Shown here piece by piece: positions 1-7,607 of a stretch of 64,000 bases of DNA (position 1 is its first letter; every line of letters starts with the position of its first letter). Source of the DNA: Alteromonas sp. BMJM2 (GTDB lineage Bacteria; Pseudomonadota; Gammaproteobacteria; Enterobacterales; Alteromonadaceae); the NCBI RefSeq assembly GCF_027257845.1, contig NZ_JAPVOT010000019.1, positions 1-64,000 of the forward strand, written 5' to 3'. The notes beneath the pieces are model-generated. The model searched no databases. It worked only from the letters and a program-made list of their open reading frames with translations, and was not told the DNA's origin. A program made the translations under genes and the position numbers.

Positions 1-41
1 ATCGATTCCACAATAGTACGGATGTGTATTAGTATAAAAGT

Positions 42-118
42 TCATTGAGTTTTCTCCCTTGGTTTGGTCGCCTATTAGGATAAACTTAGTTTATGCTGAT
101 AGGGAGGAGGCTCAATGA
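42..118 (+). promoter_or_regulatory. Highly structured leader overlapping RBS and start of a small ORF
   Basis: Two nested sets of inverted repeats are visible. The outer set pairs TCATTGAG (42-49) with CTCAATGA (111-118), and CTCCCT (54-59) with AGGGAG (101-106). The inner set pairs CCTAT (71-75) with ATAGG (99-103), and ATAAAC (80-85) with GTTTAT (89-94). The purine-rich ribosome binding site (101-110) and the ATG at 115 lie inside the 3' arm, so folding would hide both. The CCTAT/ATAGG and CTCCCT/AGGGAG pairings share bases 101-103 and compete, as expected for a switchable element. It could also be a REP-like or recombination site. Pairing is seen; function is inferred. Confidence 0.4.
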
Positions 119-225
119 TTATCAAAAAAATTAAGTCACTCACTTCGTTCGCTGGGACGCACACATGCGGGGCGGCTTCGCCATTATGCCCCACATGCCT
201 GCGCCCCTTATTTGAAAGTTATTGA
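115..225 (+). CDS. Small ORF of 36 codons with strong ribosome binding site
   Basis: An ATG at 115 follows an unusually good Shine-Dalgarno (AGGGAGGAGG at 101-110, four bases away) and opens a frame to TGA at 223-225. The peptide begins with lysines and isoleucines and contains three cysteines (residues 18, 27 and 30), but I recognise no family. It converges on the glutamine amidotransferase gene (3' end at 310). The coding part holds an imperfect palindrome (164-197), so this may be part of an intergenic repeat that only looks coding. Its reality is uncertain. Confidence 0.25.
   Translation: MIIKKIKSLTSFAGTHTCGAASPLCPTCLRPLFESY
164..197. repeat. Imperfect GC-rich palindrome
   Basis: GGGGC (169-173) pairs with GCCCC (188-192), CATG (164-167) pairs with CATG (194-197), and GGC-TTC-GCC (174-182) forms an inner hairpin. 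It may act as terminator, REP-like repeat or mRNA-stabilising stem; there is no T-run after it. Confidence 0.35.
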
Positions 226-309
226 CCGTCCGTTCATTGTTTTTTGCTGCCTGTCGGGTCAACGAAAATTTCGAGCAAATGTGTCAGATTAGATATGAGC
301 CACTACACG

Positions 310-1170
310 TCAGCCTTGGTTTTCATCAGCTGGCGGTTCTCTTTCAATATCTGGGTCGGGAGATACCATTTCAGATTCTTTCTTGTGTTCAGGTACATCT
401 ACTTTGCCAGCAGCAATCACTTCTCCGTCTTGCCACAGTTTCCATTCCCCTCGCTCGTAAACATCCCACTGCTCATCATTGGTTAGGGGCTCTGTGGCAA
501 TAATACTCACTACGTCTTTCGGTGTGGTCTCTGCTGCAAAATCAATGGCTACTTCCACATCCTTTAAACACGCTGGCCCAAACGGTGCTCTTCGGGTAAT
601 ACTGGCTAATTTTGTACTGCAAAACGTAAACAACCAATCGCCATTACCCAACAAACAATTAAAGACACCTTGCTTGGCATAGGCTTGAGCTAATGAAACA
701 AGAGACTCGACCAATTTCAGAGGTGATGTGTCTCGCGGTAAATGTTGTCGTACGTGGTTCATAATGTCGCAAAACATTTCCTCGCTGTCGGTATCGCCCA
801 CAGGCTCATACATGCCTTTTACAGCAGAGAAGCTGGGTAGTTGGCCGTTGTGCGCAAACACCCAATATTCACCCCAGAGCTCACGGGCAAAGGGATGAGT
901 ATTCGCCAACGTGATGTTACCAACATTCGCCTGTCGAATATGGCAGATGGCGGTTTTGCTTTTGATGGGTAATGTAGAAACAAAATCCGCAATGGGTGAT
1001 GTAGCGCTAGGCTCTGGGTCGTGAAACATCCTTACGCCTTTACCTTCGTAAAACGCCACTCCCCACCCATCTTTATGCGGGCCAGTCTCACCACCACGGC
1101 GAGTAAGCCCGGTAAAGCTGAAACATAAATCTGTTGGTGTATTGGCACTCATGCCTAAAAGTTCGCACAC
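310..1170 (-). CDS. Class II glutamine amidotransferase (YafJ-like)
   Basis: A 286-residue protein with an N-terminal nucleophile hydrolase fold. The Met is followed directly by Cys2 (MCELLG), the nucleophile of class II glutamine amidotransferases, then by the RRGGETG and DGWGVAF segments (residues 24-45) and the AHNGQL motif (around 108), which build the glutaminase pocket. The length matches stand-alone YafJ-type proteins, which lack a synthase domain and whose acceptor is unknown. The start is GTG at 1170, required to place Cys at position 2. The tail after about residue 255 is acidic and probably disordered. No operon partner: both neighbours are separated by repeat-containing gaps. Family assignment is firm, physiological role open. 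Confidence 0.9.
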   Translation of the reverse strand: MCELLGMSANTPTDLCFSFTGLTRRGGETGPHKDGWGVAFYEGKGVRMFHDPEPSATSPIADFVSTLPIKSKTAICHIRQANVGNITLANTHPFARELWGEYWVFAHNGQLPSFSAVKGMYEPVGDTDSEEMFCDIMNHVRQHLPRDTSPLKLVESLVSLAQAYAKQGVFNCLLGNGDWLFTFCSTKLASITRRAPFGPACLKDVEVAIDFAAETTPKDVVSIIATEPLTNDEQWDVYERGEWKLWQDGEVIAAGKVDVPEHKKESEMVSPDPDIEREPPADENQG

Positions 1171-1319
1171 AGCGTTTATTACCTATTGCAGTTATTTAAT
1201 TAAGTACGTTGAGAATACGCAAGCTATCGAGTTGAATCAATTCGACATTAGGTAGGTGTATCGCTTTTTGTTGCAGGTATAAGCGTTGCTTTAGACAACG
1301 TAAAGTGGCTAGGAAATTT

Positions 1320-1377
1320 AATGGGGTCAGAGTCGGTTATTCTTATATTTAATAACATAAGACACTCTGACCCCATT
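1320..1377. repeat. REP-like inverted repeat (GGGGTCAGAGT family)
   Basis: A 14-bp perfect inverted repeat: ATGGGGTCAGAGT at 1321-1333 against ACTCTGACCCCAT at 1364-1376, plus one flanking A-T pair. It encloses a second inverted repeat, GTTATT (1336-1341) with AATAAC (1351-1356). The motif is the kind of palindrome found beside Y1/RAYT-type transposases in gammaproteobacteria. A single arm of the same motif recurs at 3985-3996. It lies 7 bp after the YiaA/B stop and could also end transcription of that operon. No transposase gene is present. Confidence 0.6.
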
Positions 1378-1383
1378 TATTTT

Positions 1384-1869
1384 TTATACGGTTTTCGGTG
1401 AGTCCTCAGCCTCTAAAGCGTTGTACTCTTGTTCATTGTCGGTCTTGCGAGACTCGATGCTTGCCTTACGTGATTCGCCGATAACATGGCTATCCCGTAC
1501 GTTTTTCTGCACCGTGATAGCGGCAAAAAGGCTTAGGGTGAAGGCCATGCCGAAGAAACCTTTTTCACTCAATAAGAGTTCAGCATTTAATAGACCTATT
1601 ACTAATAATACGATGGCTGATACGGTGGCCACGGCAGATGCTAAAAAGTACGCTTTGGTAGTCGGCACGCCTTCCATCTTATCGCGTACCGTTTTTTGCA
1701 AACTCACCACTGAAAATAAGCCAAACAACATGATTGTGAAATAGTACCCTTTTTCGTTCAGGGCCATAGGCGCGTTATATAAACCTATGAAATATGCGCC
1801 TACTCCTACAATGAGTGCTGCTAGTGACGCAATACGAAAAGCTTTAGTGGGTTTATTAAGATTTTGCAT
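1384..1869 (-). CDS. YiaA/YiaB-family inner membrane protein
   Basis: A 161-residue protein with four hydrophobic helices (about 12-32, 42-60, 75-95 and 103-121). They form two repeats of a two-helix unit; both units end in a QK-x-VRD signature (residues 58-64 and 121-127), the hallmark of the YiaA/B domain. The tail after about 130 is charged. ATG at 1869 is preceded by GGAG nine bases upstream. It is the last gene of an apparent operon with the DUF2145 gene (10 bp upstream) and the Ala/Val-rich protein gene. Family function is poorly defined; cell-envelope stress has been suggested for relatives. Confidence 0.85.
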   Translation of the reverse strand: MQNLNKPTKAFRIASLAALIVGVGAYFIGLYNAPMALNEKGYYFTIMLFGLFSVVSLQKTVRDKMEGVPTTKAYFLASAVATVSAIVLLVIGLLNAELLLSEKGFFGMAFTLSLFAAITVQKNVRDSHVIGESRKASIESRKTDNEQEYNALEAEDSPKTV

Positions 1870-1879
1870 AGTAAAACTC

Positions 1880-2689
1880 CTAAATATTCTTTATTTGACC
1901 CGTATGGGTAAACGTAACTGCCTTGTTCGTTAAATCGTACTTTTGCATATAGCGGACAAGGCTACCAAAGGTGGTGGTTTCTACCTTGCGGCCGTGGTCT
2001 GACAGCGTTACGCCATCGCTAAACATACTTGCCATTCCAAGTTTAGCCCTGCTCATATGTACTTTTTGCGGCGTGAAATGCGCTTTCGCATTTACCTTTA
2101 ACTGCGCAATATCTGTCGTTGAGTACATTGCTGCGTTCAATACATCAAGGGTGTATTCAGTGCAGTTTTGACGTTCGCTATTAAACGGATTGGCCACCAC
2201 CGAATACCGAGAATTGTGAAGTAACTTAGCGTTGTCATCACGGTATAGATTTATCAAAGCCTGTTGCACCTCTACTGACGGAATAATAATTCCTGCTTCC
2301 AGCGCATAGGCACTCCAGAAAAAATCTACAGGATAATCCGTTATTAAGTGACTTTTGCCCTGGTCTTCAGCGTCTTGATACAAATTGTGTATGGCATAAC
2401 CTTTGGCCGTATTACCATCGCTCAGCTGAATACTCGAGTAAATAGCAATTGCGGTATGGGTAAAGCGAATGCCTTTTGGCATATCTTCAATAGGTCTGCC
2501 ACGCCTTGCGATAATAAATGCCCGCGCGCCTTCACTTGCCGCATACTTTTCCACATCTTTTGAAAAGGTCGCAATCGCTTCTGGTGTAAAGCTAGGCTTA
2601 CCATGCTGCTGGCTTCCCGCGTGTACGTTTTGAAAGCTAGACATTAAGAGTACAAAGACAAACCCGATTGAAGTTAACAAGGTTTTCAT
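1880..2689 (-). CDS. Exported DUF2145 family protein
   Basis: A 269-residue protein with a signal peptide (MKTLLTSIGFVFVLLMSSFQ, cleavage near HAG at 23-25). The mature part has the DUF2145 pattern: the R-x-RGRP segment (62-66), GIRFTHTAIAIY (73-84) and a conserved NCTEYTLDVL (around 175-184), which offers a Cys and, upstream, a His. A papain/NlpC-like Cys-His arrangement is possible but not proven. The ORF is 7 bp after the Ala/Val-rich gene and 10 bp before yiaA/B, so the three are probably cotranscribed. It acts in the periplasm; the substrate is unknown. Confidence 0.8.
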   Translation of the reverse strand: MKTLLTSIGFVFVLLMSSFQNVHAGSQQHGKPSFTPEAIATFSKDVEKYAASEGARAFIIARRGRPIEDMPKGIRFTHTAIAIYSSIQLSDGNTAKGYAIHNLYQDAEDQGKSHLITDYPVDFFWSAYALEAGIIIPSVEVQQALINLYRDDNAKLLHNSRYSVVANPFNSERQNCTEYTLDVLNAAMYSTTDIAQLKVNAKAHFTPQKVHMSRAKLGMASMFSDGVTLSDHGRKVETTTFGSLVRYMQKYDLTNKAVTFTHTGQIKNI

Positions 2690-2696
2690 ACCTAAC

Positions 2697-3101
2697 CTAC
2701 CGCTTAGTATTAGTGGTAGTGGTAGTTACTTTTGTTTTAGTGGTAACCACTTGGTTTGGGGCAGGGTCGGCAGTAATAATTGTCTCGGTAATAACCAAAG
2801 GCTGGTTATGAGCCACGGAAGATTGGTGGCTTGCCTGATGAAGGTTGCCAGCACTTTCATCCACCACGCTTTCTGTCAAAGCGCTTCCCGCTACGACTAC
2901 ACTCCCAGTCAGTACCACAGGTACTGCTACTACCGCACTGGCTACTGAGGCCGTGGTCGCTAAACCTTCAGATGCGGCTAGCGCACTGTGCTTACTGGCT
3001 TTACCACTATGGTTAATAGAATCATCTGCCAATGCACAGTGGGTAAGAAGCGCACTACTTAGTAATGCAGTTAACATCAATGTTGAACGTGTATTTTTCA
3101 T
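2697..3101 (-). CDS. Small exported Ala/Val-rich protein, unknown function
   Basis: A 134-residue protein. Residues 1-26 form a signal peptide (cleavage near CALA-DD). Residues about 40-78 are Ala/Val/Ser-rich with a hydrophobic stretch, and the C-terminus (from about 105) is dominated by Thr and Lys (TKTKVTTTTT). I recognise no family. It is the promoter-proximal gene of the operon with DUF2145 and YiaA/B and divergent from the XRE regulator at 3233. Context suggests an envelope role; composition suggests a loosely folded periplasmic protein. It is real because of the signal peptide and tight spacing. Confidence 0.7.
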   Translation of the reverse strand: MKNTRSTLMLTALLSSALLTHCALADDSINHSGKASKHSALAASEGLATTASVASAVVAVPVVLTGSVVVAGSALTESVVDESAGNLHQASHQSSVAHNQPLVITETIITADPAPNQVVTTKTKVTTTTTNTKR

Positions 3102-3232
3102 ATCACTTGCTCCTAGTGTGTTAAGACAAGGTTTGCCTGAACACGTTCTACACTAGAGACAAGAATAAATTTCGTAAACCAAAATGATTAATGTAGTATT
3201 AAATTACACCATAAGTATAAAATATTAATACC

Positions 3233-3967
3233 ATGAGCCAAATTACTCTTGTTTATAACACATTAAAACAATGCTTACGCGAACAGCGATTCACTTATAA
3301 GCAGCTTGCAGAAACCCTTAACGTGAGCGAGGCAAGCGTGAAGCGTAATTTCTCCTTACAAGCGTTTAGCCTGGATAAATTAGAGCAGATTTGCGAATGC
3401 TTAAATTTGTCACTAAGCGACTTATTTAGTCTTTCACAAAAACATCAAGAAAAGATTTCACAGCTATCTGAACAACAAGAAATGGAGCTGCTCGCTAACC
3501 CCAAGTTACTCCTTGCCGCGGTGTGCGTAAGAGACGGCTGGCGCTTTGCAGAACTTATCGAATATTACGATATTGATGAAGTGGAAGGCATTAAGCTAAT
3601 GACAACCCTCGATAGACTTAAGCTTATCGAGCTGTTGCCGAACAACCATTACAAACTGCTTATTGCTCAAGATTTTCGCTGGATCCCCGGCGGACCACTA
3701 GAAAAATTTATGGAACAAGAAGTGATGGTGAAGTTTATGGACCCGAAGAAGAACGAGCAGTGGATGTTTCGCTTTTACTTGCGAGGTCGCTATTCCCAAT
3801 CATCTATCTCTATTATTCAACGACGTTTAGAACAACTTAGGCAAGAGGCGGCCAAACTAAGCAGCGAAGACAACGACTTGCCAATTGAAGAACGTCAGCA
3901 TGTGGGGTTACTTATGGCAATGCGGCCTTGGGAGCCTTCGCTTTTTGAGAACATGAAACGAAAATAG
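3233..3967 (+). CDS. XRE-family transcriptional regulator
   Basis: A 244-residue protein. Residues about 9-65 form a lambda-repressor-type helix-turn-helix (TYKQLAETLNVSEASVKR, then a C-terminal helix LDKLEQICECLNLSLSDLF). The rest (about 75-244) is helical and charged, without a sensor domain I recognise, and ends in a MRPWEPSLF segment. It is transcribed divergently from the Ala/Val-DUF2145-YiaA/B operon across 131 bp, an arrangement typical of a local regulator. A transcript reading past its stop would enter a half-copy of the REP-like motif (3985-3996). Confidence 0.85.
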   Translation: MSQITLVYNTLKQCLREQRFTYKQLAETLNVSEASVKRNFSLQAFSLDKLEQICECLNLSLSDLFSLSQKHQEKISQLSEQQEMELLANPKLLLAAVCVRDGWRFAELIEYYDIDEVEGIKLMTTLDRLKLIELLPNNHYKLLIAQDFRWIPGGPLEKFMEQEVMVKFMDPKKNEQWMFRFYLRGRYSQSSISIIQRRLEQLRQEAAKLSSEDNDLPIEERQHVGLLMAMRPWEPSLFENMKRK

Positions 3968-3984
3968 ACTGGCAAGGGTATATC

Positions 3985-3996
3985 TGGGGTCAGAGT
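3985..3996. repeat. Single arm of the GGGGTCAGAGT repeat
   Basis: TGGGGTCAGAGT is identical to the left arm of the inverted repeat at 1320-1377. No opposing arm is found within the following 150 bases, so it is probably a decayed copy. It lies 18 bp after the XRE regulator stop. Confidence 0.5.
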
Positions 3997-4155
3997 AAGG
4001 AAGTAATTTGACGTTTAGTGTAAGTCTTAACACGCCAAAATAATCGTTCATTACATTCAGACAGGCGCTGACAAACGATTGGAATGATCGCAGAGCCTTC
4101 TACGATGGCTATATTAGGTATGTTACCATAGTAAAAAAACACGCTTGGCTACCAC

Positions 4156-4374
4156 ATGACAGAACAACCAAATAACCCCCTTCACGGTCTTACCCTCGAG
4201 AATATAGTAACCCAACTGCACGAGCGCTATGGGTGGGAAGGTCTGTATTACCGAATTCGAATTAATTGTTTTAACAACGATCCTTCTATTAAATCGTCGC
4301 TTAAGTTTTTACGCAAAACTCAGTGGGCACGGGATAAGGTTGAGCAACTTTATATACAAACATTTTCTAAGTAG
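4156..4374 (+). CDS. VF530-family DNA-binding protein
   Basis: A 72-residue protein that matches the whole VF530 (DUF2132) family: [10 protein letters not shown] (9-18), YGWEGL (25-30) and INCFN (36-40) followed by [22 protein letters not shown] Vibrio structure of this family shows a small helical fold proposed to bind DNA. No operon partner; the next gene starts 163 bp downstream. Family identity is clear, binding target unknown. Confidence 0.88.
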   Translation: MTEQPNNPLHGLTLENIVTQLHERYGWEGLYYRIRINCFNNDPSIKSSLKFLRKTQWARDKVEQLYIQTFSK

Positions 4375-4536
4375 CATTGATTTAAGATGGATACACACGC
4401 AGGTTAGTGTTTTTGCTTGTCTGTTTTGAGAACGAAAGTGTCAATCAACACCTTAATAGTGTTTACTTTTTAATGTACTAAGAAGTACAAATACTGCTAT
4501 GTTTAGCAAAACGAAAAACACCGAAGGGAATAAACC

Positions 4537-5271
4537 ATGATTAAGCAACTTGTTGAATTTCGAACGTTGTTAAATTATGCGCTGCTCCTTACATTAAGCT
4601 TTTCACTGTCATGCGCTGCAGCTACCAGCACAGTCACCGTTGTCGACCAAGACAATAAGCCTGTCAGTAATGCTGTAGTCGCTTTTCTCCCCATACCCAA
4701 CGAGCTTAACACTTCCTTAAACGCAACTACCATCGCTGACCAAGAAACAGCAAAGCGAGCTGACACTGCCAATATCGATAGCGACAATGAAAACGTGGCC
4801 ATTATGGACCAAGTAGATAAGCAGTTTTTACCTCGCGTTATCGCCATTCAAAAAGGCCAAAGGGTCAAATTTCCTAACAGTGACGATATACGTCATCACG
4901 TTTATAGCTTTTCCCCCACTAAACCGTTCGAAATAAAGCTGTATAAAGGCTCAAGTGTCGATCCTGTTTTATTTGATAAGGCAGGTATTGGTACTCTTGG
5001 CTGTAACATACATGACGATATGGTGGGGCATATCTACGTGTCCGACGGCGAAGTAACTAGCGTGTCTGACAGTAACGGCATCGCGAGCTTTGACCAGTCA
5101 GTGCCAGAATCTGTGATAGTGTGGCACGAAGACTTATCGATAGATGGCAGCCTTAAAGTGAAAGTAATCCTAGAAGAGAGCGACATTACCTCTGTTGCGA
5201 GCGTTACGTTAGTCCGCCGCGCTCCGCCCCCTAAAAAGCGTACCTTCGGTGCTAGCCGTTTTGGCGGTTGA
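4537..5271 (+). CDS. Periplasmic cupredoxin-like protein (methylamine utilization type)
   Basis: A 244-residue protein with a signal peptide (1-29, ending CAAA). Residues about 30-50 begin a beta-sandwich. A cupredoxin fold follows with a complete type 1 copper ligand set: HHVYSF (around 125-130), then GCN-IHDDM with Cys, His and Met near 157, 160 and 164. The C-terminal part is a Ser/Val-rich beta region ending in a basic KKRTFGASRFGG tail. It is annotated in relatives as methylamine utilization protein, but no methylamine dehydrogenase genes are here. First gene of a four-gene operon: its TGA overlaps one candidate start of the phosphodiesterase gene. A copper redox or sensing role is inferred. 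Confidence 0.82.
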   Translation: MIKQLVEFRTLLNYALLLTLSFSLSCAAATSTVTVVDQDNKPVSNAVVAFLPIPNELNTSLNATTIADQETAKRADTANIDSDNENVAIMDQVDKQFLPRVIAIQKGQRVKFPNSDDIRHHVYSFSPTKPFEIKLYKGSSVDPVLFDKAGIGTLGCNIHDDMVGHIYVSDGEVTSVSDSNGIASFDQSVPESVIVWHEDLSIDGSLKVKVILEESDITSVASVTLVRRAPPPKKRTFGASRFGG

Positions 5272-5279
5272 GGAAACCT

Positions 5280-7607
5280 TTGAAGTCTTATTCTCTCAAT
5301 CAACACGTATTTAGACTGGCTGCAGGGCTGGTTTTACTGTCTACTTTAGCGATACTGTTAAGCGTGTGGTCGTCGACCACTGAACATGCCAAACGCGAAT
5401 TAGCAGAGAGTCTTGAGGTTGCACGCTACGTGGTAGCAGAGGTTTTTAGTAATCGTGAAGAGCAACTATTTACTAACGCGAGAGTACTTACTGATGATTT
5501 TGGTTTTAAAAGCGCAGTAGCTTCACAAGATAACGCCACCATAACAAGCACTTTAGAAAACCACGGTAACCGAGTTGGCGCAGACATGATGGCATTGCTT
5601 TCGTTGTCGGGCAGTATTACCAGCAGCACCTCTGAAGGATTGCAGTCTGGACAACAATTTCCCCACCCTCAACTAGTGCAAAATGCGCTACAACAAGGTG
5701 GTGAGAATGCATTTATTGTAGTGAACAATGAGCTATATCAAGTGTTACTTTTACTTGTTGAAGCGCCCAACCCCATCGCTATCGCTGCTATCGGCTTTAA
5801 AATCGATGAACCCGTTTTAGCTCGTTTAAAATCAATTACCTTGTCTGATGTTGCTATTGTGGCAGAAGAAAAAGACAGCATCGTTTTTAGGCAAAGTACG
5901 CTCAGCGAAGCGCAAGAAAATTATAAGCGTGTAAACGGCGTAGACGAACTGTCTTGGTTATCGTTTATTCCTTCAAACCAAACCCAGCTCATTACGCAAT
6001 ACATTCCGTTATCTAGCGATAGTGAGACCAAGATTACACTAGAGCTTTCAGAGAGCGCACAGACTCTTTTAGCCGAGTTTGCCAAACTACAAAAGCAAAT
6101 TAGCATTATTGCCGCCCTGCTTCTTGCGATCTCGCTTATTATTGCTGCATTGTTTGCAAAACGGATATCACGGCCACTACGTCGATTATCCACAATCTCG
6201 CAAGAAATAGCCGCGGGTAAATATAATCAAAAAACGTTCGTTGCTTCCCACACAACGGAAATTGCGGCGCTTTCCGACTCTTTTCAGTCTATGCAAAGCA
6301 ACATTCAAATGCGCGAGGAGCAAATTCAGTTTCAAGCCAGTCACGACTTGCTAACGGGCTTAGTTAACCGCTATCACATTGCCGATGTCATCAATACAAA
6401 GTTGTATAACAAAGAATCTTTTGACGTAATCGGGATAAACATTCTTAGCTTTCGAAATGTGAATGATGTGTTTGGTTATAGCAACGGCGACTTATGCTTA
6501 CATACTTTAGCAGGGCGCTTAGATAAGCTTGGTGGTATGGCAGCAAGACTAAATGGTGGTGAGTTTTTGTGGATACCCGAATCTAGGCTCAGCAATAACG
6601 AATTAGCGGCTATTCAAGCTGAACTTGAAGCCCCTATTTACGCCGAAAGTGTTGTGATTACATTAAAGCTGTCTTTCGGTGAACTACACTGTCCTGAAGA
6701 TGCCGATGACCCTTCTACTTTACTAAAACGCCTCGCGATTACATTAGACCATGCGCGCCATTTGCCAGAGCACCGCGTTCGCTACAGCCCCAATTTCGAC
6801 GCTGAATACACGCGGCGTATTAGCATTATTACCGAATTAAAGCAGGCTCTGCACCGAGATAGCCCTGAACTGTCTTTGGTTTATCAGCCCAAGCTGAGCT
6901 TAGACACTGGCTCGATAAGCCATGCGGAAGCGCTCATGCGCTGGACCAGCAAAACTCTTGGCTTTGTGGGCCCAGATGAATTTATACTTGTTGCCGAACA
7001 GGCAGGGCTGATAGGAGCGGTTACCGATTGGGTGATAAAGCGCGCTATTAATGATACTAAGACATTGGTGGATAATGATGTAGAGGTGTGCGTTGCCATT
7101 AATCTATCTGCCAAAGACATATTGAATAAATCACTTCTGCCACAAATAAAATCACGTATTGCAGAGGCAGGGCTATCACCCACTCAACTTGCCTTTGAAA
7201 TAACAGAAAGTGATTTAGTCAGTGATGCCCAGGGTGTATACAGTGAACTTGGTTTGTATCGAGAGGCGGGGTTTACTCTGGCAATCGATGATTTTGGTAC
7301 CGGTTATTCATCACTTTCGTATTTAAAAAGCTTACCGGTTAATGAACTTAAAATAGATAAAAGCTTTGTACTGAATTTAGACAAAAACCAAAGTGACCAA
7401 CAGATAGTCAAAACCATTATCGACTTAGCGCATAACTTTGACTTAAAGGTGATTGCTGAGGGCGTTGAAACCCTACCTAGCCTGTCGTTGCTTAATCAAT
7501 GGGGGTGTAATTATGCCCAAGGTTACTTTATTTCTCGCCCGGTACCGGTAGAGCAGTTTATGCAATGGTACAAAGACAACAAAAAAACTGATTGGTTATC
7601 ACAATGA
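5280..7607 (+). CDS. Membrane-bound c-di-GMP phosphodiesterase (HAMP-GGDEF-EAL), degenerate GGDEF
   Basis: A 775-residue inner-membrane protein: TM1 (about 10-30), a periplasmic sensor region (30-270), TM2 (273-294), HAMP (295-345), a GGDEF-fold domain (350-510) and EAL (525-765). The GGDEF signature reads NGGEF near residue 424, so cyclase activity is doubtful. The EAL domain keeps EALMRW (near 549), the FEITES glutamates, DDFGTGYSS (near 668), KIDKSF and AEGVET, so it should hydrolyse c-di-GMP. I chose TTG at 5280 because GAGG (5270-5273) sits six bases before it; TTG at 5268 is the alternative. It overlaps or abuts the cupredoxin gene, and its TGA overlaps the ATG of the next gene (ATGA). 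Confidence 0.88.
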   Translation: MKSYSLNQHVFRLAAGLVLLSTLAILLSVWSSTTEHAKRELAESLEVARYVVAEVFSNREEQLFTNARVLTDDFGFKSAVASQDNATITSTLENHGNRVGADMMALLSLSGSITSSTSEGLQSGQQFPHPQLVQNALQQGGENAFIVVNNELYQVLLLLVEAPNPIAIAAIGFKIDEPVLARLKSITLSDVAIVAEEKDSIVFRQSTLSEAQENYKRVNGVDELSWLSFIPSNQTQLITQYIPLSSDSETKITLELSESAQTLLAEFAKLQKQISIIAALLLAISLIIAALFAKRISRPLRRLSTISQEIAAGKYNQKTFVASHTTEIAALSDSFQSMQSNIQMREEQIQFQASHDLLTGLVNRYHIADVINTKLYNKESFDVIGINILSFRNVNDVFGYSNGDLCLHTLAGRLDKLGGMAARLNGGEFLWIPESRLSNNELAAIQAELEAPIYAESVVITLKLSFGELHCPEDADDPSTLLKRLAITLDHARHLPEHRVRYSPNFDAEYTRRISIITELKQALHRDSPELSLVYQPKLSLDTGSISHAEALMRWTSKTLGFVGPDEFILVAEQAGLIGAVTDWVIKRAINDTKTLVDNDVEVCVAINLSAKDILNKSLLPQIKSRIAEAGLSPTQLAFEITESDLVSDAQGVYSELGLYREAGFTLAIDDFGTGYSSLSYLKSLPVNELKIDKSFVLNLDKNQSDQQIVKTIIDLAHNFDLKVIAEGVETLPSLSLLNQWGCNYAQGYFISRPVPVEQFMQWYKDNKKTDWLSQ

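Noticed and set aside
222-503. ORFs opposite to the glutamine amidotransferase gene
   Set aside because: They are shadows of a gene with a complete class II glutaminase motif set.
4537-5271. Methylamine utilization operon
   Set aside because: Only the cupredoxin-like gene carries that name; no methylamine dehydrogenase or mau maturation genes are present.
5280-7607. Bifunctional diguanylate cyclase/phosphodiesterase
   Set aside because: The GGDEF motif is NGGEF, so a cyclase role is not supported.
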